Assembly: GCA_050743125.1 (NCBI GenBank) | Contig: JBOGEB010000087.1 | Span: 1-16,237 of the forward strand | Length of the DNA: 16,237 nt | Direction of reading: 5' to 3' | From: JBOGEB01 sp050743125 | GTDB lineage: Bacteria > Actinomycetota > Nitriliruptoria > Euzebyales > Egibacteraceae | Part shown: one piece after another, positions 1 through 5,520 of the stretch | How positions within the stretch are numbered: position 1 is the stretch's first letter | How the letters are laid out: each line of letters begins with the position of its first letter | Translations under genes and position numbers: made by a program | Notes under the pieces: generated by a model | Seen by the model: only the letters and a program-made list of their open reading frames with translations | What the model was told of the DNA's origin: nothing | Databases searched by the model: none

Positions 1-120
1 GGCGCCGTGCTGCTGGCGGACTGGGAGGCGGGCTCTGCGGCGTTTTGGCGTGTCGCTCCTCGCGGCGAGCTCGCTCGTGTGGAGGCTGTCCACGAGGGCT
101 CGGTCGGCGCCCCCGCCTGA
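1..120 (+). CDS. C-terminal end of a protein, probably glutamate synthase large subunit (5' truncated by window)
   Basis: Frame 1 is open from the first base and stops at TGA 118-120, giving 39 residues. The visible part includes LLADWEAGSAAFWRVAPRG and then ELARVEA. Codons almost all end in G or C, like the real genes here, and the competing frames look random. From memory, the pattern of LL-DW, then F-W/K-V-P-R, then a short charged tail ending in R-V is the C-terminal end of the glutamate synthase large subunit (GltB), which makes glutamate from glutamine and 2-oxoglutarate. That assignment is inference from a short tail. That a + strand gene ends here is much better supported than its identity. 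A strong hairpin follows 126 bases later. Confidence 0.5.
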   Translation, partial: GAVLLADWEAGSAAFWRVAPRGELARVEAVHEGSVGAPA

Positions 121-245
121 TGTCGTGCTGGATTTGGGTCAATTGGGGTCAGAGGTGGCGAGGATCGGGACGGGTCACCTGTCGTGGATGCAATTTTCCT
201 TCGATGGCGGAGGAAACGTGCGGGTCAGCGGCTGATGCCCCGAAC

Positions 246-289
246 TCGCCTGCGCCTTTCCTCCGTCAACGGAGAAAAGGCGCAGGCGA
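246..289. terminator. Strong hairpin between convergent genes, likely bidirectional terminator
   Basis: Arms 246-265 and 270-289 are 20 bases each, pair with a single mismatch, and are separated by the loop TCAA. The hairpin sits between the + strand gene ending at 120 and the - strand lipoprotein gene ending at 357, where a shared terminator is expected. No long T-run follows on either strand, although each arm has a short T/A tract inside it. High-GC actinobacteria often use such tail-less hairpins. The rest of 121-356 shows no gene. Confidence 0.65.
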
Positions 290-356
290 TCGACGGTGAC
301 CCCTGAGCTTGCGGAGACCCCCCTGGTGTTTCCGGCTGGGGCGCCCTCGGCTGCCG

Positions 357-920
357 TCAGCCCTTCGAGCGCGGTGAGCGGGCTGGCTCAGTGGCGGCGC
401 GTGGTTGAGGGCTGGACTGCGGTTCCCCGGTCACGTCGGGCACCTCGATGTGGCACTCGTCTTGGATGTAGGTGCGGACGCGCGCAGACGCGGCGCGGTA
501 CTCCGGTGAGTCGAACTGCTTCATCACCGCAGGGGGGACCGTGGTGCTCGTGACCAGCGCGGCATTGGCAGCGTTGCTTGCTCCGATGACGATCCTCACG
601 TCATCCCTCTGCTCCTCAGGCGCGTTCGCGACGATCCTGTTGTTGGCCTGCTTGGCCTGCGCCAAGAGCGCCCGCCGCCGCGTTGAGTCCCGCTCGGTCG
701 CCGGATCGAGGAGCTGGGGCACCAGCGCAAACTCGGCCTCGACCGCATTGCAGAAGGCTGCGGCTGCTGGCGCCACGGACGCTGTCGGAGCGGCCGACGC
801 TTGCGCCGGTGAGGGCGGCGCCGGGTTGGACGGGGCAGAGGACCGACCCGAACTGCACGCCCCCACGAGCAGGGTCAGGGCGGCCACCCCCCAGCGTCGC
901 CCTTGGTTCATAACCGTCAT
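357..920 (-). CDS. Small secreted lipoprotein of unknown function
   Basis: A 187-residue protein starting at ATG 918-920. This start is chosen because AAAGGA lies a few bases upstream. The frame stays open to 1082, but that extension runs through a dispersed repeat and is not needed. A second ATG three codons in is possible. The N-terminus has QGRRWG, a hydrophobic stretch AALTLLVGA and a lipobox LVGAC, so lipidation at Cys22 on the outer face of the membrane is expected. A Ser/Pro/Ala-rich linker (about 23-55) follows, then a mostly helical domain with FCNAVE near its start and YIQDECHI near its end. The two cysteines could form a disulfide. The tail is Pro/Ser/Arg-rich. I recognise no enzyme motif; similar small lipoproteins are common in actinobacteria without known function. 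Confidence 0.8.
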   Translation of the reverse strand: MTVMNQGRRWGVAALTLLVGACSSGRSSAPSNPAPPSPAQASAAPTASVAPAAAAFCNAVEAEFALVPQLLDPATERDSTRRRALLAQAKQANNRIVANAPEEQRDDVRIVIGASNAANAALVTSTTVPPAVMKQFDSPEYRAASARVRTYIQDECHIEVPDVTGEPQSSPQPRAATEPARSPRSKG

Positions 921-950
921 AACCGTCCTTTCCCCCCGGCCCGTTGGGCG

Positions 951-1081
951 TGTGTCGAAACATGGGCCAGAGTGGTCCCCTGGGCAGGTTCCCCTGGTCG
1001 TCCTTGGGTGTGGAGCGGTGGGACGCCCTGGTGAGCTTTCGTCGGCGACTCCGCGGCACAGCCCTTCGGAGCTTCGACACA
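951..1081. repeat. Dispersed ~131-bp repeat, copy 1, with inverted ends (MITE-like)
   Basis: The left end TGTGTCGAA (951-959) is a perfect inverted match to the right end TTCGACACA (1073-1081). The whole unit aligns with 5341-5471 at roughly 78% identity counted by eye. Long shared blocks include GGGCCAGAGTGG, a 15-base block GACGCCCTGGTGAGC and TCGTCGGCGACTC. No protein-coding pattern is conserved between the copies. It lies 30 bases upstream of the lipoprotein start, so it may supply that gene's promoter or leader. Size, inverted ends and intergenic location suggest a non-autonomous mobile element or another interspersed repeat. I see no certain target-site duplication. Confidence 0.7.
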
Positions 1082-1219
1082 TGTTCTCAGGGCGCTCAGC
1101 GTACTTGAAGCAGGCAGGGCCGTTCGCGCGGAGCCGTTCGCACGGGGCCGTCGAGACGGCACGCCAGAATCGGGTGGCGGTCGGACGGTCGGTCCGGAGA
1201 CGGCCGTCGCTGTTGGCGG

Positions 1220-1364
1220 CTGGTCCTGGGCAACAGCGCCACGGTCATGCGCATCCCGCCCGAGCAGCCCATTCACCTCGTGATCCACGACGCCACGGGG
1301 ATTTCCCGGCGCCGCCGTGCGGCAGGCGCGCATCACCGCGCTGCAAAACCCGCGTAGGTCATGA
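1220..1364 (+). pseudogene. Possible frameshifted remnant of a gene 3' end
   Basis: From 1220 one frame reads LVLGNSATVMRIPPEQ and on through HLVIHDATG with nearly all codons ending in G or C. It then loses coding character near 1300, while another frame takes over with FPGAAVRQARITALQNPRRS and stops at TGA 1362-1364. A perfect 10-bp-arm hairpin follows immediately. This looks like the end of a decayed or frameshifted gene. No convincing coding sequence precedes 1220, so it would be a fragment. I cannot name the family. Chance open frames are common at this GC content, hence the low confidence. Confidence 0.3.
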
Positions 1365-1394
1365 GGCCGGTCGCCACGGCTACCGCGACCGGCC
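1365..1394 (+). terminator. Perfect stem-loop directly after the possible gene remnant
   Basis: GGCCGGTCGC (1365-1374) and GCGACCGGCC (1385-1394) are perfect 10-base inverted repeats around a 10-base loop. The stem begins at the base after the TGA that ends the remnant reading frame, the usual place for a terminator. No T-run follows. Confidence 0.45.
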
Positions 1395-1586
1395 ACCCCC
1401 TCCACCGGCGAGCTTGCGCGCCGCCCGGCGGCGATCTCCTCCTGCCAATGAAACCGACGTTCATCGATAGACCTGGATGGTCATGTCATGAGGATAAGTC
1501 ACGAGGGCCGCGCGACGGTGAAGTCCCTTGTGTGGAGCATTCGTGCACAACCGCCGGAAGGTGCAAGACGCGTGCGCGACGGTCCG
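1395..1586. other. Intergenic stretch without a recognisable gene
   Basis: No reading frame here looks coding. A 10-base direct repeat GCGCGACGGT occurs near 1509 and again near 1575, which could be chance. This region lies downstream of the sulfite-oxidase-family gene. I see no clear hairpin for terminating that gene beyond a weak TTGTG/CACAA pairing near 1530-1550. Confidence 0.5.
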
Positions 1587-2840
1587 CTACGTCACGTTGA
1601 CCGGATGGGCGACGACGGCGCCGTAGAGATAGCCCATCTCGTTGAACGGGACGTTGTCCGGTTGGGTGTTGCCCCGGTCGTCGGTGGCTCTGACGCGGAT
1701 GGTGTGCTCGCCTGGCGGAGCGTCCCAGGTGAACGACCAGCGGGCCCAGGCCGTCAGGAGGTTGGGCTCGTGCAGCTGAGCGGGCTGCCAAACGGGGCCG
1801 TCGTCGAGGCGGAACTCCACCTTGGCGATCCGGCCCTGCCCGGACCAGGAACGGCCGCGGACGGTGTGCTGCCCGGCCGCCAGGCTTGCCGGCCAGGCCA
1901 GCTCGAGAGCGCTCTTGACCACCTGGGCGGCCAGGACCGGGCCTTTGTGCCTGCCCTCCGGCTGGTAGGTCGGGCCGACGAGCACGTAGGAGCCGGTGTT
2001 CCAGTCGGAGAACAGGGGCTCCTCCGAGACCTCGATGTGCCCCACCCACTTGACGCTCGCGATCCCGATCCAGCCGGGAACCAGCGCCCGGACGGGGAAG
2101 CCGTGGTCTGGCGGCAGCGGCTCGCCGTTCATGGCGAACACGAGCAGCGTGTCGTCCTGAAGCGCCTTGGCCACGGGAATGGGCCGTCGCACCTTCAGCT
2201 CGTCGAGGCCGGCGGGCATGACGTCCCGGGCCGTCGACTTGAGTCCGGCCCGCTCGAGCACCGCTCCCAGTGGCACCCCCGTCCACTCGGCGACGCCGAT
2301 CGCGCCCAGGCGCCACTGCGAGCCCTTGGCCTGGAGGCCCTGTGCCTCCTTGAAGAACGTCCGGCCGTTGCCGGCGCACTCCACGAAGCGCGTCACCGAC
2401 GTCACGGCGGGCAGGGCCAACAGCTCGTCGTAGGTGAGCGCCAAGGGGTGGGCCACCCCTGACCCGGACACGGTGAGCCTCCAGTCCGCCGGGTCGATCC
2501 GCGGCGTGCTCGTGTGGTCACGGACGAAGAACAGGTCGTTGCCGACGACGTAACCCCGACGCGCCATCTGCTCCCAGCGCATCTCGGCGTTCGTGCCGTG
2601 ACGGATGAACTTGTCCTCGGTCACCGCCTTGACGAAGGGGTTCTCCGTTCCCGTCACGGCGGGTGCCGGAGTGGAGGACTTGCGGGTGGCGCAGGCCCCG
2701 AGCGCTGCCCCCGCCACCGCCACGCCCGCCCGCTCCACAAAGCGTCGGCGGGACAGGCCGACCGCCCGCGCCGCCCGCCACAGGCGCTCCTCCTGCCGTG
2801 CCTGCTCGTAGCCCGCCTCGTCGAACTCGTCGAAGCGCAT
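1587..2840 (-). CDS. Tat-exported sulfite-oxidase-family molybdenum enzyme (lipoprotein)
   Basis: A 417-residue protein of the sulfite oxidase/nitrate reductase molybdopterin superfamily. The N-terminus carries a twin-arginine signal SRRRFVERAG (about 30-39), a hydrophobic Ala/Gly stretch and LGAC, so it is probably folded in the cytoplasm with its cofactor, exported by Tat and lipidated at Cys50. The catalytic domain follows, with RFVECAGNGR placing the molybdenum-ligand cysteine at 155. DHGFPVRALVPGWIG and SVKW (about 245-265) form the second hallmark cofactor-binding motif. Residues about 300-417 form the immunoglobulin-like Mo-co dimerisation domain. No heme-binding domain is fused, so electrons must go to a separate partner, not seen here. 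It starts 12 bases after the stop of the short-chain dehydrogenase gene, so the two are probably co-transcribed. Sulfite is the usual substrate for the family, but sequence alone does not fix it. Confidence 0.9.
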   Translation of the reverse strand: MRFDEFDEAGYEQARQEERLWRAARAVGLSRRRFVERAGVAVAGAALGACATRKSSTPAPAVTGTENPFVKAVTEDKFIRHGTNAEMRWEQMARRGYVVGNDLFFVRDHTSTPRIDPADWRLTVSGSGVAHPLALTYDELLALPAVTSVTRFVECAGNGRTFFKEAQGLQAKGSQWRLGAIGVAEWTGVPLGAVLERAGLKSTARDVMPAGLDELKVRRPIPVAKALQDDTLLVFAMNGEPLPPDHGFPVRALVPGWIGIASVKWVGHIEVSEEPLFSDWNTGSYVLVGPTYQPEGRHKGPVLAAQVVKSALELAWPASLAAGQHTVRGRSWSGQGRIAKVEFRLDDGPVWQPAQLHEPNLLTAWARWSFTWDAPPGEHTIRVRATDDRGNTQPDNVPFNEMGYLYGAVVAHPVNVT

Positions 2841-2852
2841 GGCCCGACGTTA

Positions 2853-3608
2853 TCAGCGCGTGCGGGCGACGCGGGTCGCGCTGGCTTGGGCGGTGGGGAG
2901 GATGATGACCTCGGCGATCTGAACGTGGGCGGGACGGTCGGCGATCCAGACGACGGTCTCGGCGATGTCGTCGGGGGTGAGCGGAGCAGTGCCGTCGTAG
3001 ACCTTGGCGGCGCGGTCGTGGTCGCCGTGGAAGCGGACGATGGAGAACTCGGTCTCGACCATGCCGGGATCGACGGTCGACACGCGGACGCCGGTGCCGA
3101 GCAGGTCCATCCGCAGTCCCTCGGTGATCTTGCCGACGGCAGCTTTCGTCGCGCAGTACACCGCACCGCCCGGGTAGGCCTCGTGGCCGGCGATCGAGCC
3201 GATGTTGATCACGTGCCCACGGCCGCGCGCGACCATTCCGCGCACGACCGGGCGGGTGACGTTGAGCAGCCCGCGGACGTTCGTGGAGATCATCCGGTCC
3301 CAGTCATCGACGTCGCCCTCGTGGAGCGGGGCGAGACCTGCCGCCAGGCCAGCGTTGTTCACGAGCACGTCGATCGCCGCCCACTCCTGTGGCAGCCTGC
3401 CGATCGCCGCCTCGGTGGCGTCGCGGCCGCGTACGTCGAGGACGAACGTGTGGCACTCGGACTCGAGCTCGGCGGCCAGTTCGGCGAGCCGCTCGCCGCG
3501 TCGGGCGCAGAGCAGCAGCCGGGCGCCGACCTCGGCGAACGCCCGGGCGCACGACCGACCGATGCCGCTCGACGCCCCGGTGACGAGCACGATCTTGTCC
3601 ACGAGCAC
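2853..3608 (-). CDS. Short-chain dehydrogenase/reductase, YdfG-like
   Basis: A 251-residue classical SDR. It has the nucleotide-binding TGASSGIG (10-17), NNAG (84-87) and the catalytic set Ser138, Tyr151 and Lys155 in YCATK. CARRGERL after the second strand fits NADP(H) preference. The stretch from NNAG through GHVINIGSIAG, and PGMVETEFS followed by VRFHGD, closely follow the YdfG group, which oxidises L-allo-threonine, serine and 3-hydroxy acids; the substrate here is unproven. GTG 3606-3608 is chosen because AAAGGA lies 6 bases upstream; a GTG two codons later is an alternative. It is the first gene of a two-gene unit with the sulfite-oxidase-family gene. A functional link between them is not obvious. 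Confidence 0.9.
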   Translation of the reverse strand: MLVDKIVLVTGASSGIGRSCARAFAEVGARLLLCARRGERLAELAAELESECHTFVLDVRGRDATEAAIGRLPQEWAAIDVLVNNAGLAAGLAPLHEGDVDDWDRMISTNVRGLLNVTRPVVRGMVARGRGHVINIGSIAGHEAYPGGAVYCATKAAVGKITEGLRMDLLGTGVRVSTVDPGMVETEFSIVRFHGDHDRAAKVYDGTAPLTPDDIAETVVWIADRPAHVQIAEVIILPTAQASATRVARTR

Positions 3609-3628
3609 GAGCGATCCTTTTCCGGTAC

Positions 3629-3646
3629 GGACTCAGGCCGGAGTCC
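3629..3646. promoter_or_regulatory. Inverted repeat in a divergent promoter region
   Basis: GGACTC (3629-3634) and GAGTCC (3641-3646) form a 6-base inverted repeat around 6 bases. It sits in the 81-base gap between the divergent SDR and ArsC-like genes, about 20 bases upstream of the SDR start. It could be an operator for the SDR operon, or a leader hairpin. Short palindromes do arise by chance. Confidence 0.3.
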
Positions 3647-3675
3647 TTGGCAGGACGAATTTGTGGCGGGGCCAT

Positions 3676-3681
3676 TAGCAT
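3676..3681 (+). promoter_or_regulatory. Candidate -10 element for a leaderless or near-leaderless ArsC-like transcript
   Basis: TAGCAT matches four of six bases of the TATAAT consensus and ends 8 bases before the ATG at 3690. Transcription would start at or next to the start codon. This fits the absence of a usable ribosome-binding site in front of that ATG. No good -35 is visible. Confidence 0.3.
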
Positions 3682-3689
3682 GCCCGACG

Positions 3690-4052
3690 ATGGCGGAGGT
3701 GCAGCTGTTCGGGCTCGTGAAGTCGCAGACGACGCGCAAGGCGCAGCGGTTCTTCAAGGAGCGGCGGGTCCCCGTCCACTTCGTGGACCTGAAGGTGCGT
3801 GCCCCGTCGCCGGGCGAGCTGCGCCGCTGGGTCCAGCGGTTCGGCGCTCAGGCGCTGCTCGATCCAGATTCCCGCAGCTACGTCGAGCAGGGTCTGCGTT
3901 ACGTGTCCGCCTCGGACGAGGACTGGATCCGCCGGATGGTCGCCGACCCAGGCGTCCTGCGCCTCCCCCTCGCCCGCTGCGGCACCGACCTCGCCGTGGG
4001 CGACGACCCCAAGGCGTGGCAGCGCTTCGCCGATGCCGTCAAAGGCGGCTGA
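3690..4052 (+). CDS. ArsC/Spx-family thioredoxin-fold protein lacking the catalytic cysteine
   Basis: A 120-residue protein with the ArsC/YffB/Spx fold pattern: MAEVQLFGLVKSQTTRKAQ, then the second strand HFVDLK, a helical insert PSPGELRRWVQRFG, and the C-terminal LRLPLARCG, the cis-proline strand of thioredoxin folds. In arsenate reductases and Spx the loop after the first strand carries the reactive cysteine (as in KNCDT of YffB). Here the same place reads KSQTT, with Gln13 replacing it, and the only cysteine is Cys97. Arsenate reduction by the usual mechanism is therefore unlikely. The start is the ATG after a TAGCAT element. Its 3' end overlaps the convergent HAD gene by 14 bases. Annotation as arsenate reductase would be misleading; a redox-independent binding role like that of Spx on RNA polymerase is possible but unsupported. 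Confidence 0.85.
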   Translation: MAEVQLFGLVKSQTTRKAQRFFKERRVPVHFVDLKVRAPSPGELRRWVQRFGAQALLDPDSRSYVEQGLRYVSASDEDWIRRMVADPGVLRLPLARCGTDLAVGDDPKAWQRFADAVKGG

Positions 4053-4692
4053 AGCAGGCAGGGAGCAGGTCGCCGAGTTCGGCGAGCGAGCGGGCCTGAG
4101 GGACGGCGGGGGCGTCGGGAGGCAGACGCTGCAGGAAGCTCCAGGGGCCTCGCCGGAGCCACACGGCACGCATCCCGGCGGCGAGCGGCGCGAGGACGTC
4201 GTTGTCGATGCGGTCACCGACGTAGACGACGTCCCCAGGCTCGGGTGACCCCATGAGTTCCAGCGCGCGGGCGAAGAACGCGGGGTCGGGCTTGGCGACG
4301 CCGAGCGCCTCGCTCATCGCGAGCACATCGACGTCGACCCCGAGCGCGAGTAGCTGGTCGCGGCGGCTGGCGGGCTGATTGCCGATGACCGCGACGCCGT
4401 ACCCGCATGAGCAGAGCCGCGCGAGCGTCGGCAGGGCGTCGGGGTAGAGGTCGGAGGGCCGGAACCCGCCGTACGCGGCATCCACGGCCTCCCGATGGTC
4501 GGCCCAGTCCGGCCGCCCGAGCAGGGCGAACGCCTCTACGAAACTCCCGCCGCGGGCGATCATGCCGCCCATGACCGCGGCGAGCGTGAACCGCGGCACC
4601 CTGAGCACGTCCGCCCAGATCAACCACACCCGAGTCTCGTCGATGAGGGTCTCGCCGACGTCCAGGCAAACCCACCGGCGGGGGCCGCTCAT
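4039..4692 (-). CDS. HAD-superfamily hydrolase
   Basis: A 217-residue protein starting at ATG 4690-4692 (MSGPRRWVCLDVGETLID), with AGGA 8 bases upstream. The frame is open further to 4800, but that extension is not protein-like. HAD motif I is DVGETL: Asp11 is the nucleophile, while the second aspartate of DxDxT is Gly. A DVGxT variant is familiar in a subset of HAD proteins. The helical cap lies about residues 20-85. Motif II is around VIGNQ (102-106), motif III Lys134 in GVAKPDP, and motif IV VVYVGDRIDND (156-165). Family members are mostly phosphatases on small metabolites; the substrate cannot be told. It is divergent from the HU gene and overlaps the ArsC-like gene tail to tail. Loss of the second aspartate may weaken phosphatase activity. 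Confidence 0.85.
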   Translation of the reverse strand: MSGPRRWVCLDVGETLIDETRVWLIWADVLRVPRFTLAAVMGGMIARGGSFVEAFALLGRPDWADHREAVDAAYGGFRPSDLYPDALPTLARLCSCGYGVAVIGNQPASRRDQLLALGVDVDVLAMSEALGVAKPDPAFFARALELMGSPEPGDVVYVGDRIDNDVLAPLAAGMRAVWLRRGPWSFLQRLPPDAPAVPQARSLAELGDLLPACFSRL

Positions 4693-4732
4693 CGGGGGCG
4701 TCCTGTCGGCCAGCGGCGCCTCGTGAGCCCAC

Positions 4733-4756
4733 GAATCCGCGTCACGACGCGGATTC
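4733..4756. promoter_or_regulatory. Perfect 10-base inverted repeat between HAD and HU genes
   Basis: GAATCCGCGT (4733-4742) and ACGCGGATTC (4747-4756) are perfect inverted repeats around CACG. The site lies 40 bases upstream of the HAD start and 80 upstream of the HU start, in the only place a divergent control region could be. It is best read as an operator for a dimeric regulator or as a leader hairpin. A weak possible promoter for HU follows: TTGCCT at 4761 and CACTCT at 4784, spaced 17. Confidence 0.5.
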
Positions 4757-4835
4757 TCACTTGCCTTTGGGCGCGCGAGCGGGCACTCTGCCGGTTTCAA
4801 CGGCCATCATCTCCAAGCTGGTGAAAGGAAAGCAG

Positions 4836-5111
4836 ATGAACAAGACGGAGCTTATCGACGCCGCTGCGGCGAGCACCGGCATGACGAAGACCGATGTTCA
4901 GGCCGCGCTCGACGCGATCCTCGAGGCGATCGCCTACGAGGTCGGCCGCGGTCACAAGGTTACGCTGACCGGCTTTGGGAACTTCGAGCTCCGCGAGCGC
5001 GCAGCCCGCACCGGCCGTAACCCGCAGACCGGTGAGCAGATCCAGGTCGCCGCGTCCAAGTCACCGGCCTTCAAGGCTGGCAAGTCGTTCAAGGACGCCG
5101 TAAACCGTTGA
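4836..5111 (+). CDS. hup: DNA-binding protein HU
   Basis: A 91-residue protein, the normal length for HU, a dimeric nucleoid protein that bends and compacts DNA. The helical dimerisation part is MNKTELIDAAAASTGMTKTD to about residue 40. The conserved core GFGNFELRERAARTGRNPQT (46-65) includes the arm proline at 63, and the family C-terminus SPAFKAGKSFKDAVN ends the protein. The start is firm because AAAGGA lies 6-7 bases upstream of the ATG. It lacks the long Lys/Ala-rich tail of mycobacterial HU, so it is the short form. The gene stands alone, with a perfect inverted repeat upstream and a repeat-rich gap downstream. Confidence 0.95.
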   Translation: MNKTELIDAAAASTGMTKTDVQAALDAILEAIAYEVGRGHKVTLTGFGNFELRERAARTGRNPQTGEQIQVAASKSPAFKAGKSFKDAVNR

Positions 5112-5233
5112 GAGCTTCCCTAGCTAGCGGTCCGCGCGGAAAAACCCGTGGCGTTCGTGCGCAAAGCATCCCTACCTCACGGCGTTGCGGAGCGCTTGAG
5201 GACAACCAGTACACGGCGCGACCCGCGCGAAGC

Positions 5234-5310
5234 GCTTCGCCTTCGCTTCGCCTTCGCTTCGCCTTCGCTTCGCCTTCGCTTCGCCTTCGCTTCGCCTTCG
5301 CTTCGCCTTG
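5234..5310. repeat. 11-bp tandem repeat, seven units
   Basis: The unit GCTTCGCCTTC repeats seven times without a gap; only the last base of the last unit differs. The array starts inside a 14-base palindrome GCGAAGCGCTTCGC (5228-5241). Because 11 is not a multiple of three it has no stable reading frame, and no gene spans it. The interval 5112-5233 between the HU stop and the array shows no gene or clear terminator. Confidence 0.95.
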
Positions 5311-5340
5311 CGAGACGGGCGCAGCCGCACCCTCGGAGCG

Positions 5341-5471
5341 TGTGTCGCAACCGGGCCAGAGTGGGTGATCTGGGCGGGTTCCGCTGGTCATCCTCGGGTT
5401 TTCCAACGGTGAGACGCCCTGGTGAGCCCTCGTCGGCGACTCGCGACACCGTCTGTAGGAGTTTCGACACC
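5341..5471. repeat. Dispersed ~131-bp repeat, copy 2
   Basis: Aligns along its whole length with 951-1081, in the same orientation. The left end reads TGTGTCGCAAC and the right end GTTTCGACAC, so the inverted ends have one mismatch here (CGCAAC against CGAAAC). The base triplet before the left end is GCG in both copies. It lies in the gap between the HU gene and the 3' end of the ABC ATPase gene, so unlike copy 1 it is not next to any start codon. This argues against a gene-specific promoter or leader and for an interspersed element. Confidence 0.7.
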
Positions 5472-5503
5472 TGCTCCTTCGGCGCGGCCCAGGGTTCCCC
5501 TCT

Positions 5504-5520
5504 GGGGGTTCCGGACCCCT
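5504..5520 (-). terminator. Hairpin at the 3' end of the iron transporter operon
   Basis: GGGGT (5505-5509) and ACCCC (5515-5519) pair around a 5-base loop directly against the stop codon of the ABC ATPase gene. A second weak pairing, CCCAG/CTGGG, follows further downstream. No T-run is present, so this is a tentative terminator. Confidence 0.35.

Noticed and set aside
50..235. 61-codon + strand frame near the left edge
   Set aside because: It overlaps, in another frame, the better-supported C-terminal coding end at 1-120 and has no ribosome-binding site or family motif.
951..1081. Repeat considered as an integron attC site
   Set aside because: The ends do not fit the RYYYAAC/GTTRRRY core pattern, the interior is not an imperfect palindrome, and no integrase or cassette arrangement is present.
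921..1082. N-terminal extension of the lipoprotein frame to 1082
   Set aside because: It runs through the dispersed repeat, would bury the lipoprotein signal, and a good ribosome-binding site sits before the ATG at 920.
5234..5310. Tandem array considered as a CRISPR array
   Set aside because: Units are 11 bp and directly adjacent, with no spacers and no cas genes.
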